Shown here one piece after another: positions 1 through 6,590 of a DNA stretch of 7,612 nucleotides; the stretch's first letter is position 1; every line of letters begins with the position of its first letter. The DNA is from a bacterium (GTDB lineage Bacteria; Patescibacteriota; Minisyncoccia; Minisyncoccales; MHMH01), in NCBI GenBank assembly GCA_030648815.1, contig JAUSHA010000045.1, positions 1 through 7,612 of the forward strand, given 5' to 3'. The position numbers and the translations under genes are program-made. Under the pieces are notes generated by a model. That model worked only from the letters and a program-made list of their open reading frames with translations, was not told the origin of the DNA and did not search any database.

Positions 1-2
1 CT

Positions 3-1670
3 ATTTTTATCGGTTTTTCTCAGATATTCTTAAATTTTTTGCCGGGCGGATTCCTGCAGAGCCAAATTGGCAAGATTTTTTTATCAATTGCCGTTATTTT
101 TTTATTATCAATCTGGTCTACGAGAATGGGGGTGGCAACTGTTTTAAAGAGAACATTTATTAAACAAGAAGACGTTTTGAAAATTAGTTTCTGGGTTGGC
201 TTTATACCATTTCTTCTCGGCATGGGGTTGTTTACCTTAGGGAAAATAGTAATTCCTGATTTTAAATTATCCGGCCTTATCGTAAATTTCATTGATTCAA
301 TTTTCAGCGCAATTAGCTACGGTTTTTTCACCAATTTTTGGCTTAAAAGATTAAATTCAAAAATCCAATCTAAATCTTCTGCGGTTTTTACTTCTCCAGT
401 TGTCGCTGGCCCTATCGGTTCCCAACTTAAAAAAGGATTGATCATTGGGCTGATTTTAGTCTCGGCGTTAGTTGCTTATGCGTTTTTAGGACAAGCGTTT
501 CAGCAGAAAGTAATAAATAAATCATTAAAACAACTTTTGCCGCTAAGCGATAACAGCGCAAACGAAACCGCCGATTGGAAAACTTTTAGCGTTACTGGGC
601 CGGGAGGTTTTCAATTTAAATACCCCCCTTATTATGAGGTTGATTCGGGGATGCGAAGACAGGATTTTTCCGATTCTAGAGACGCAAACAATATGCGCCT
701 TTCGCTTGTTTTTTATGATATGAATATAAATGATGTTAAAGATGATTTTAAATCCTTCGGCTCCGAAGTTGTATCCGTAGAAGGAAAAGAAATAGTTTAT
801 TATTCTTTGGGCGAACACAATCAGTTAGAAAAAATCTATCTTATTCCGCTTCAGGAGCTCAAAACATTAAAAATAACAGTTATTATTACCGAATACGGAT
901 CTTTGCCGTTTGGAGACCAATCAAAATTGTTTGATCAAATACTTTCCACTTTTCGGTTTGCGGAGAAAGAAGAGCATCAAGAAATTACGAACAAGTCTCT
1001 CATTAAATTAATCTCTCCCAACGGAGGGGAGCAATTGGAGAAATGGAAACAATATACGATTCAATGGGAATGTCAGAATTTTTCCCCAGACAATCACTAT
1101 TTTGCTAGATTATATCTAATCGGAGATGGTTCTGCGCATTGGGGCTTGATAAATGGAACCCCGGAGTCATTAAAATATTCCGCTTGTTCAAAAAGCAATA
1201 AAAATTCCATTGTGTGGGAAGTGGGGCAAGTTGAAAGAGGCGTGCCGCAAGCCGGCATTAAATATCAAATCAGAATTGATATTGTAGATTCAAAAGATAT
1301 TATAATTGCTTCCGATAAAAGCGACAATTACTTCAGTATTCAATCAGCTCCTATCATAAATAACGTTTCTCCGCAGTTTGGTCCCATTGGGACCGTAATG
1401 GAACTTCGCGGGAACGATTTTTCCGGATTTGAAGGGGATTTGATTGCTATATTTGAAAATACCGACGGCGTAAACGGTGTTATTTACGGCGAGTCCGGTT
1501 CTAACAATAATTTAATTAAATTCAAGTTACCCTCTTCTCTTTGCCAGGTTAATGTTTCCTACTCCGGACTGCCTTGCTCGGCGCTTCTTAATCTATTGCC
1601 CGGTGTTTATAAGATTTATGTAATTCCATGGGGCAAGAAGAGCAACGAAGTTCTCTTTACGATAAAGTAA
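3..1670 (+). CDS. Multi-domain membrane-anchored surface protein with PsbP-like and IPT/TIG domains (5' partial)
   Basis: The reading frame is open to the left window edge. The first candidate start is a TTG at 39 with no ribosome binding site, so the true start probably lies upstream. Counting from that TTG, hydrophobic segments lie at about residues 11-27, 48-72, 78-101 and 132-152, so the N-terminal part is a multi-pass membrane domain. The rest is probably extracytoplasmic. About 180-308 is a PsbP-like module (opening W-K-T-F then G-F-Q-F-K-Y-P, closing I-L-S-T-F-R-F). About 323-434 has the SPNGGE opening and I-Q-W motif of cell-wall/surface beta-sandwich repeats. About 437-543 is an IPT/TIG immunoglobulin-like domain (N-V-S-P-x-F-G-P-I-G-T, then G-N-D-F-S-G). 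Four cysteines (345, 383, 502, 513) lie in the exported part and could form disulfides. The next gene starts 36 nt downstream and shares the PsbP-like module, so they may be co-transcribed. The ligand is unknown. I am confident in the coding call and moderately so in the domains. Confidence 0.85.
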   Translation: MFIGFSQIFLNFLPGGFLQSQIGKIFLSIAVIFLLSIWSTRMGVATVLKRTFIKQEDVLKISFWVGFIPFLLGMGLFTLGKIVIPDFKLSGLIVNFIDSIFSAISYGFFTNFWLKRLNSKIQSKSSAVFTSPVVAGPIGSQLKKGLIIGLILVSALVAYAFLGQAFQQKVINKSLKQLLPLSDNSANETADWKTFSVTGPGGFQFKYPPYYEVDSGMRRQDFSDSRDANNMRLSLVFYDMNINDVKDDFKSFGSEVVSVEGKEIVYYSLGEHNQLEKIYLIPLQELKTLKITVIITEYGSLPFGDQSKLFDQILSTFRFAEKEEHQEITNKSLIKLISPNGGEQLEKWKQYTIQWECQNFSPDNHYFARLYLIGDGSAHWGLINGTPESLKYSACSKSNKNSIVWEVGQVERGVPQAGIKYQIRIDIVDSKDIIIASDKSDNYFSIQSAPIINNVSPQFGPIGTVMELRGNDFSGFEGDLIAIFENTDGVNGVIYGESGSNNNLIKFKLPSSLCQVNVSYSGLPCSALLNLLPGVYKIYVIPWGKKSNEVLFTIK

Positions 1671-1706
1671 TTTTAAGTTTTCATTGCTAGGGCTAAAAAA
1701 TAAAAT

Positions 1707-2765
1707 ATGATTTCCACAACACTTATTTATATTCTGGCTGGCGTAGGTGCCTTATATTTATTGATATTTTTCGGATTGATGAGAATAAAGTTTTTTAATA
1801 AAGCAAGGCAAAAATATCTTGCTTATTTTCGGAAACCGATAGACGAAGTTGCAAGGGGGAGCGTTACCGGGACAATAAAGGCTTTTCTTATTTGGCGTGC
1901 ATTAAAAATAATTATTTATATTATTCTAGTTGTTATCTTAATCGGCGGGTTTTTCGCCTGGCAGTATTTTGGCGGGACGAAAGGAAAATTTCAAACTGGG
2001 ATTATTGAAGGTTCCTTGAGTTATCCAAGCGATTTTATTCCTTCCGATATGAAAATATGCGCAGAAGATACGGCAACGCAGGAAGAATATTGCACAGATA
2101 CACGCATAAGGGATAGCAAGTATACATACGGGAATGGTTATAAAATTGAAGTGCCAGCCGGCAGTTATTATGTTTTTGCCACCACCATTCAATATATAAG
2201 CGGTTACAAAGCTTATTATTCTTCATTTGTTACTTGTGGCTTGAGAGTTGATTGTCCTTCCCATAAACCAATTGCGGTTACAGTTAACATCGGGGAAATT
2301 ATTACCGGCATAGATCCTCAGGATTGGTATGTACCTCCGAAAGAAATAGTTAAGGACGAAACCACTGATTGGAAGATGTACAAAAATGAGGAATATGGGT
2401 TTGAGATAGCTTTGCCTGATTCCTGGAAGGGATATTCAATTATTATGGAATCCTGGACGGGCTACACTTTAGATGACGAGCACAAGCAATTTCAGGGGCC
2501 AGAAATTCATATACGGAATCCAAAGTGGACCAAAAGTCAGCCCTGGCAAGATATTCCAGTAATGGTTTTTGCCAAAGAAGAATGGGGGTTGATAAAAGCA
2601 GACAAGTTGGGCGTTAGCGCCGCTCCAATCGGTCCGCGCAAGTTAGGCGAAAACCAAAAATATGGTTTTGCCTTGCCGCCGCGCTGGATAGGCTTTACCG
2701 ACGCTTTGGGTCAGGACGAAGCGGAAAAAATTGTGAAAACATTTGAGGTAATTACATTTAAATAA
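1707..2765 (+). CDS. Membrane-anchored protein with prealbumin-like and PsbP-like extracytoplasmic domains
   Basis: This is a 352-residue hypothetical protein with no named function. Hydrophobic segments at residues 5-25 and 66-87 flank a basic loop (K28 to R50, rich in Lys and Arg), which suggests a cytoplasmic loop and an exported C-terminal two thirds. Residues about 97-207 look like a carboxypeptidase-regulatory/prealbumin-type beta domain (G-I-I-E-G-S-L-S-Y-P, later Y-K-I-E-V-P-A-G-S-Y-Y-V). They hold four cysteines (118, 129, 177, 183) that could form two disulfides. Residues about 221-352 are a PsbP-like module (D-W-K-M-Y-K-N-E-E-Y-G-F-E-I-A-L-P) closing with I-V-K-T-F. The ATG at 1707 has no clear Shine-Dalgarno; AGGG at 1690 is too far away. 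The gene lies 36 nt after a protein with a related module, and a relic of another such module follows its stop. A role in surface binding or envelope sensing is only a guess. Confidence 0.85.
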   Translation: MISTTLIYILAGVGALYLLIFFGLMRIKFFNKARQKYLAYFRKPIDEVARGSVTGTIKAFLIWRALKIIIYIILVVILIGGFFAWQYFGGTKGKFQTGIIEGSLSYPSDFIPSDMKICAEDTATQEEYCTDTRIRDSKYTYGNGYKIEVPAGSYYVFATTIQYISGYKAYYSSFVTCGLRVDCPSHKPIAVTVNIGEIITGIDPQDWYVPPKEIVKDETTDWKMYKNEEYGFEIALPDSWKGYSIIMESWTGYTLDDEHKQFQGPEIHIRNPKWTKSQPWQDIPVMVFAKEEWGLIKADKLGVSAAPIGPRKLGENQKYGFALPPRWIGFTDALGQDEAEKIVKTFEVITFK

Positions 2766-2796
2766 AATCCTTTCCACTTTCCGGTTTTTGAAGTAG
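2764..2796 (+). pseudogene. Relic of a PsbP-like module C-terminus
   Basis: Directly after the stop of the upstream gene, in a different frame, the sequence encodes K-I-L-S-T-F-R-F-L-K and a TAG stop (2794-2796). The core LSTFRF is identical to the end of the PsbP-like module of the first gene in the window. The DNA agrees too: 2770-2787 matches 942-959 at 17 of 18 positions, with the same codon phase inside the motif. A TAA at 2749-2751 closes this frame upstream, so only the tail remains. I read it as the leftover of a duplicated or partly deleted module or gene. It is short, and a chance match is not excluded. Confidence 0.4.
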
Positions 2797-2834
2797 AATA
2801 ATATTGGATAATTATTAAATAATTTTTAAAATAT

Positions 2835-3578
2835 ATGTACTATTTTTTAGGTGTTATAGGTTTTTTCGTTTTATTTTTTGTTCTGCCCGGGTTAAAGGTG
2901 GTTAATCAATACGAGCGGGGTATTGTTTTGACTTTCGGGAAGTATTCAAACACCCGTAATCCCGGGTTGACCTGGATTTTTTCAGGCGTTCAAAAAATGA
3001 TTAAAATTGATATCAGGATTACGACCGTAGATGTTCCTCAACAGGAGGCAATAACTAAAGATAATGTGCCCGTCGGCATTAACGCCGTAGTTTATTTTCA
3101 GGTAGTTAAGGCTGAAGACGCCGTGTTGAAAATCCAGAATTATTCTTTTGCCATTTCTCAATACGCGCAGGCGGCTTTGAGAGACGTAATCGGCGGGGTG
3201 GAACTGGATGCTCTTTTAACAGAAAGAGACACGATATCTGATGAAATCAAAAAAATAGTTGACCAAGCCACCGAAGGCTGGGGGATTAATGTTACGGCAA
3301 TTAAAATACAGGACATTGAAATTCCGGCTGACATGAAAAGGGCCATGGCTAAGCAAGCCGAATCGGAAAGAGAGAGAAGGGCGGTGATAATCAGGGCCGA
3401 AGGAGAATTGTCGGCCGCCGAAAATTTGAAAAAAGCCATGGAGCAATTAGCAACTTCAGGCGCCATATCTCTAAGAACCCTGCAAACCATTGAAGCGACT
3501 ACTGCTAATCCCGCCAATACCATCATTTTTGCTTTGCCGATTGAAATAATAGAAGGATTTAAAAGGCTGGCAAAATGA
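2835..3578 (+). CDS. Slipin / stomatin-like SPFH (band 7) membrane protein
   Basis: This 247-residue protein is a typical slipin. It has an N-terminal hydrophobic anchor (residues about 2-20) and an SPFH/band 7 domain from about residue 24 (V-N-Q-Y-E-R-G-I-V-L-T-F-G-K). The family motifs Q-E-A-I-T-K-D-N-V-P-V (70-80) and A-M-A-K-Q-A-E-S-E-R-E-R-R (170-182) lead into an Ala/Glu-rich helix ending in I-I-R-A-E-G-E. The C-terminus carries the usual T-I-I-F-A-L-P stretch (229-235). Family members oligomerise on the cytoplasmic membrane face and organise membrane microdomains or regulate partner proteases. The usual partner NfeD/STOPP is not adjacent here. There is no Shine-Dalgarno; the upstream spacer is nearly all A and T. 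The stop codon overlaps the start of the next gene (ATGA), so the two are probably translationally coupled. The length is normal to slightly short, and no key segment is missing. Confidence 0.93.
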   Translation: MYYFLGVIGFFVLFFVLPGLKVVNQYERGIVLTFGKYSNTRNPGLTWIFSGVQKMIKIDIRITTVDVPQQEAITKDNVPVGINAVVYFQVVKAEDAVLKIQNYSFAISQYAQAALRDVIGGVELDALLTERDTISDEIKKIVDQATEGWGINVTAIKIQDIEIPADMKRAMAKQAESERERRAVIIRAEGELSAAENLKKAMEQLATSGAISLRTLQTIEATTANPANTIIFALPIEIIEGFKRLAK

Positions 3579-4252
3579 TTCTTAATAAAAAAACTAATTA
3601 TCTGCAGATAGCCCTGAATGGCACCATTGATGATGCCAGAGATATTATTTATCGGATTCCGGTTGACCAAAGGATAATCCTGGAAGCCGGCACTCCTTTT
3701 ATAAAATCTTACGGCGAAAACGGCATAAGGTTTATAGTTGATTTATGGAGACAGAGAAGTTTTTCTGCCGGTATCTTTCCTTATGTGGTGGCTGACATGA
3801 AATGCCAAGACAGGGGATCAACCGAGGTAGCTATTACTAAAACTGCCGGCGCCAGTGCCATCACCGTAAACGGCAATGCGCCGATTGAAACCATTAATTC
3901 TTTAATTTTAGAGTGCGAGAAAGCGGGGCTAGACTCAATGATTGATATGATGAATGTGGAACAGCCGTTTAAAATATTAAGAAAACTGAAAAAACTTCCT
4001 AATGTCGTTATATTGCACCGCGGCGTTGACGAAGAAACTTTTAGTAAGGATAAGCCGATTCCTTATCAGCAGATAAATAAAATCAGGGCGAATTGCGATG
4101 TTTTGATTGCGGTGGCCGGCGGCGATACCGTCCGAGAAGTCCAGCGGGCGATTTTTAACGACGCCAACATTGTGGTAGTTTGGAAAGATTTTTATGAGAG
4201 CAGTTTGGAAACCGCCGAGCTTGCCAAGGAATTTCTCAAGGAAATCAAATAA
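3575..4252 (+). CDS. HUMPS / orotidine 5'-phosphate decarboxylase superfamily enzyme (hexulose-phosphate synthase-like)
   Basis: This 225-residue protein has the (beta/alpha)8 pattern of the OMP-decarboxylase / 3-hexulose-6-phosphate synthase / 3-keto-gulonate-6-phosphate decarboxylase group. Visible motifs are E-A-G-T-P (37-41), the catalytic-type D-x-K-x-x-D (D74, K76, D79), A-G-A-S-A-I-T-V-N-G (91-100), H-R-G-V-D (148-152) and A-G-G-D (181-184). In HPS enzymes this fold joins formaldehyde to ribulose 5-phosphate or runs the reverse; OMPDC decarboxylates OMP. The final phosphate-binding segment differs: where relatives have a Gly-Arg motif (V-G-R-A-I-T), this protein has V-V-W-K-D-F-Y, so the substrate is uncertain. 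The start overlaps the slipin stop by 4 nt (ATGA), with a weak AAGG about 9 nt upstream. No hexulose-phosphate isomerase or pyrimidine gene lies nearby. The superfamily call is firm; the exact reaction is not. Confidence 0.85.
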   Translation: MILNKKTNYLQIALNGTIDDARDIIYRIPVDQRIILEAGTPFIKSYGENGIRFIVDLWRQRSFSAGIFPYVVADMKCQDRGSTEVAITKTAGASAITVNGNAPIETINSLILECEKAGLDSMIDMMNVEQPFKILRKLKKLPNVVILHRGVDEETFSKDKPIPYQQINKIRANCDVLIAVAGGDTVREVQRAIFNDANIVVVWKDFYESSLETAELAKEFLKEIK

Positions 4253-4255
4253 ACG

Positions 4256-4287
4256 CTGGCGGCGGGCGTAGTTGCGTCCGCCGCCAG
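4256..4287. other. Strong GC-rich intercistronic hairpin
   Basis: The arms CTGGCGGCGG (4256-4265) and CCGCCGCCAG (4278-4287) are perfectly complementary. The stem continues inward through G·U, C-G, G-C and U·G pairs to a 4-nt AGTT loop (4270-4273). It starts 4 nt after the stop of the HUMPS gene and ends 21 nt before ftsA. No T-run follows on the plus strand, so it is not a classical intrinsic terminator. It may still slow polymerase, protect the 3' end of the upstream mRNA, or separate the slipin-HUMPS unit from ftsA-ftsZ. Confidence 0.7.
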
Positions 4288-4293
4288 TTGGAG

Positions 4294-4299
4294 TAGAAT
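4294..4299 (+). promoter_or_regulatory. Possible -10 element for ftsA
   Basis: TAGAAT matches the sigma70 -10 consensus at 5 of 6 positions. It ends 9 nt before the ftsA ATG, so initiation about 7 nt downstream would give an almost leaderless mRNA, which fits the lack of a Shine-Dalgarno. The -35 candidate TTGCGT (4272-4277, 16-nt spacer) is poor and lies inside the hairpin, so this is weakly supported. Confidence 0.3.
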
Positions 4300-4308
4300 A
4301 TTTATAGT

Positions 4309-5538
4309 ATGGTCAAGAATCGCATTATTACGGGGCTTGATATCGGGACGAACGAAATTAAGGCTTTGGCTGCGGTAAAAAATCAGGAGACAAATACTCT
4401 TGAGATTTTGGGTCAGGCGCGCTGTTCTTCTTTCGGAATAAGGAAGGGCATAGTGGTAAAGCCGGAAGAGGTGTCAAAGAAGATTTCTGAAGTTTTACTG
4501 CAGCTTCAGCAGGAAATCGGCCAAAAAATTGATGATGTTTTTACTAATGTCAGCGGCAGCCATATTTTTACCACGCCTTCACACGGCTCCATAGTTGTCT
4601 CAAGGGCGGATCAAAGAATTTCCGAAGAAGACAAAAGCAGGGTGATGCAGACGGCGCAAACTTTTCCCTTGCCCTCCAATAAAGAAATTTTGGATATTTT
4701 TCCAAGAGAATTTATCGTTGACAATCAGGGTCAGATTAAGGAACCCTTGGATATGCGCGGCTTGAGGTTGGAAGTCAAAATTATCGCTCTTTGCGCCTTT
4801 TCCCCTTTTATGAAAAATATCACCGCAGCCGTACTGGAGGGCGGTTTTCAAGTTTCCGATGTTACGCCTTCTATTTTAGCCTCAAGCAGAGCCGTTCTGA
4901 CTCCCCAGCAAAAAGAGAGCGGAGTTTGTATTTTAGATATTGGCGCCGGCACCACCGATATGGCGATCTATGAGGAGGGCGATTTGGCACACATAGCCGT
5001 CTTTCCACTGGGTTCGGAATTGATTACCAATGATATCGCCGTCGGATTAAAAACCGATCAAGAAACCGCCGAACGCATAAAACGGGAATTCGGATCCTGT
5101 ATTTCAAACGGCGGCAGTAAAAAAGAGAAAGTTGCCCAGGTTAATCAGCAGGGCGGCGGCGAACCATTAGTTTTTACCCGCAAAATGCTGGCAAAAATTA
5201 TCGGAGCCAGGGTTTCTGAAATATTTGAATTAGCCAATCAGGAGATTAAAAAAGTTTTTCCAAAAAGCATTTTGCCGTCAGGCATAGTTTTAACCGGCGG
5301 CGGAGCGATGTTGCCAAAAATTGTTGAGCTTGCTAAAAAGGAGATGAAACTACCGGTCAGGATCGGCTTGCCTGAAGGCATAATCGGTTTGGATGGAGAC
5401 CCCACTTTAAGCACCGTTGCCGGACTTGTTTTAGAGGGTGCGGATTTAGAGAATAACGGGGGGATGATACCTATTTTTCATAATGGCTTTGGCGCAAAAG
5501 TTAAGAAAGTTTTGAATTTTTTTAATCCCAACCAATAA
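4309..5538 (+). CDS. ftsA: Cell division protein FtsA
   Basis: This 409-residue actin-fold ATPase tethers FtsZ filaments to the inner face of the cytoplasmic membrane. All diagnostic parts are visible: phosphate-1 loop G-L-D-I-G-T-N-E-I-K (9-18), the FtsA-specific 1C/SHS2 insertion at about 80-165, phosphate-2 loop I-L-D-I-G-A-G-T-T-D (208-217), adenosine motif G-I-V-L-T-G-G-G-A-M-L-P (325-336), and a C-terminal amphipathic membrane-targeting helix (F-G-A-K-V-K-K-V-L-N-F-F, 394-405). The length is normal for the family. The ATG at 4309 fits the conserved N-terminus and has no usable Shine-Dalgarno; GGAG at 4290 is 15 nt away. The stop overlaps the ftsZ start by one base (TAATG), so reinitiation probably couples the two. 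The FtsZ-binding region appears intact even though the adjacent FtsZ lacks the tail that FtsA normally grips. Confidence 0.97.
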   Translation: MVKNRIITGLDIGTNEIKALAAVKNQETNTLEILGQARCSSFGIRKGIVVKPEEVSKKISEVLLQLQQEIGQKIDDVFTNVSGSHIFTTPSHGSIVVSRADQRISEEDKSRVMQTAQTFPLPSNKEILDIFPREFIVDNQGQIKEPLDMRGLRLEVKIIALCAFSPFMKNITAAVLEGGFQVSDVTPSILASSRAVLTPQQKESGVCILDIGAGTTDMAIYEEGDLAHIAVFPLGSELITNDIAVGLKTDQETAERIKREFGSCISNGGSKKEKVAQVNQQGGGEPLVFTRKMLAKIIGARVSEIFELANQEIKKVFPKSILPSGIVLTGGGAMLPKIVELAKKEMKLPVRIGLPEGIIGLDGDPTLSTVAGLVLEGADLENNGGMIPIFHNGFGAKVKKVLNFFNPNQ

Positions 5539-6479
5539 TGTCTATAAATACTAAAATTAAAGTGGTGGGAGTGGGAGGAGCCGGCTCTAACGCCGTTTCC
5601 AGAATGGCTGCCTGCAAAATTCAGGGAGTGGAACTGGCGGTTATAAATTGCGATGCCCAGGATTTGCAAAAAGCTAAGGCTGGCCAAAAATTGCGCATCG
5701 GCAGAAATTTAACCAAGGGTTTAGGGGCTGGTATGAATCCGGAAGTCGGTAAATTAGCGGCTGAAGAAAATAAAGAAGAGATTACTCAACTTCTAAGAGG
5801 AGCTGACATGGTTTTTGTGACTGCCGGACTTGGCGGCGGCACCGGGACGGGAGCCGCTCCCGTAGTGGCCGAAATAGCCAAAAGCTTGGGAGCCTTGGTG
5901 GTGGGGGTGGTTACCCTGCCTTTTTCTTTTGAGGGCTCATATAGAAATCAATTGGCGAAAGAGGGATTGGAGGTTTTAGGCCAAAAAATAGACACTCTCT
6001 TGGTAATTCCAAACGATAAAATTCTTACGCAAGGCGATAAAAAAACTACTTTAATTTCTGCTTTTTGGACTTGCGATGAAGTATTGCGCCAAGCCGTCCA
6101 AGGTATAACCGACTTAATCACCATGTCGGGAGTGGTTAATATTGATTTTTCCGACGTTAAAACGGTTATGCAGGATTCCGGCCCGGCATTTTTTGGTCAG
6201 GGACTTTCTCGCGGAGAAAATAAGGCGGAAATAGCGGCCAATTTGGCGATCAATTCTCCTTTATTGGATTTTTCTATTAAGGGAGCCAAGGGGGTCTTAT
6301 TTAATGTTTCCGGAGGCGGAAATTTGAGCTTAAACGAAATCAATGAAGTGGCAAAAATTATTACCAAAACCGCCGATCCCAGGGCGAAAATTATTTTCGG
6401 AGCAGTCAACGACAAGCGCCTCCAAAAAGACGAAATGAAAGTCACCGTCATCGCCACCGGCTTTGAGAAAATAAAATAA
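5538..6479 (+). CDS. ftsZ: Cell division protein FtsZ, core-only (no C-terminal tail)
   Basis: This tubulin-like GTPase polymerises into the division ring. Visible motifs are G-V-G-G-A-G-S-N-A-V (11-20), the tubulin signature G-G-G-T-G-T-G-A-A (99-107), N-D-K-I-L (159-163) and the T7 synergy loop N-I-D-F-S-D (201-206) with its catalytic acidic residues D203 and D206, so GTP binding and hydrolysis look intact. The protein is only 313 residues, against roughly 350-400 for most bacterial FtsZ. It ends right after the last core strand (K-V-T-V-I-A-T-G-F-E-K-I-K). The disordered linker and conserved C-terminal peptide that bind FtsA, ZipA, SepF and others are absent. The spacer after the stop holds a DnaA box, promoter and terminator rather than a frameshifted tail, so the short form looks genuine. 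The start overlaps ftsA by one base, without a Shine-Dalgarno. Confidence 0.97.
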   Translation: MSINTKIKVVGVGGAGSNAVSRMAACKIQGVELAVINCDAQDLQKAKAGQKLRIGRNLTKGLGAGMNPEVGKLAAEENKEEITQLLRGADMVFVTAGLGGGTGTGAAPVVAEIAKSLGALVVGVVTLPFSFEGSYRNQLAKEGLEVLGQKIDTLLVIPNDKILTQGDKKTTLISAFWTCDEVLRQAVQGITDLITMSGVVNIDFSDVKTVMQDSGPAFFGQGLSRGENKAEIAANLAINSPLLDFSIKGAKGVLFNVSGGGNLSLNEINEVAKIITKTADPRAKIIFGAVNDKRLQKDEMKVTVIATGFEKIK

Positions 6480-6488
6480 TTATCCACA
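6480..6488 (+). promoter_or_regulatory. Perfect DnaA-box sequence
   Basis: TTATCCACA matches the bacterial DnaA-box consensus at 9 of 9 positions. It begins on the base after the ftsZ stop and lies 10 nt upstream of the -35 of a predicted promoter. A single box is not an origin, but its position suits DnaA-dependent control of that promoter. Functional binding is inferred. Confidence 0.45.
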
Positions 6489-6498
6489 GGTAAAAATC

Positions 6499-6527
6499 TT
6501 GACAATTTTATACATACGGATTAGCAT
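6499..6527 (+). promoter_or_regulatory. Sigma70-type promoter downstream of ftsZ
   Basis: A perfect -35 TTGACA (6499-6504) is followed by an optimal 17-nt spacer and a -10 TAGCAT (6522-6527, 4 of 6). Transcription would begin near 6534, only about 9 nt before the terminator stem at 6543. The product is therefore either a transcript of about 40 nt or read-through into the NYN gene. Confidence 0.55.
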
Positions 6528-6542
6528 GTAAGTATTAACACC

Positions 6543-6576
6543 CCCGCCCCTAGCTTCGGCTAATGGCGGGTTTTTT
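6543..6576 (+). terminator. Intrinsic terminator of the ftsA-ftsZ unit with C(UUCG)G loop
   Basis: The stem CCCGCC (6543-6548) pairs with GGCGGG (6565-6570). A 2x2 internal loop (CC/AT) separates it from TAGC/GCTA, closed by a TTCG tetraloop (6555-6558) flanked by C and G, which is the extra-stable UUCG form. Six T follow (6571-6576). This is a textbook Rho-independent terminator, probably for ftsA-ftsZ and also for the short transcript of the promoter at 6499. Confidence 0.9.
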
Positions 6577-6590
6577 ATTTCGTTAATTCG

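Noticed and set aside
39..41. TTG as the true start of the first gene
   Set aside because: The frame is open to the window edge, residues before it are hydrophobic like the following membrane segment, and there is no ribosome binding site.
1379..1393. Palindrome GGTCCCATTGGGACC
   Set aside because: It falls inside the TIG-domain coding sequence (F-G-P-I-G-T) and is explained by codon content.
2771..2799. Promoter TTTCCA-17-TAGAAT upstream of the slipin
   Set aside because: The spacing is ideal and TAGAAT matches 5 of 6, but the -35 is weak and the segment is better explained as the relic of the LSTFRF coding tail. Not listed as a feature.
3158..3670. 170-codon minus-strand open frame opposite the slipin
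   Set aside because: It is antisense to a well-conserved SPFH gene with clear family motifs, and its own translation shows no recognisable domain.
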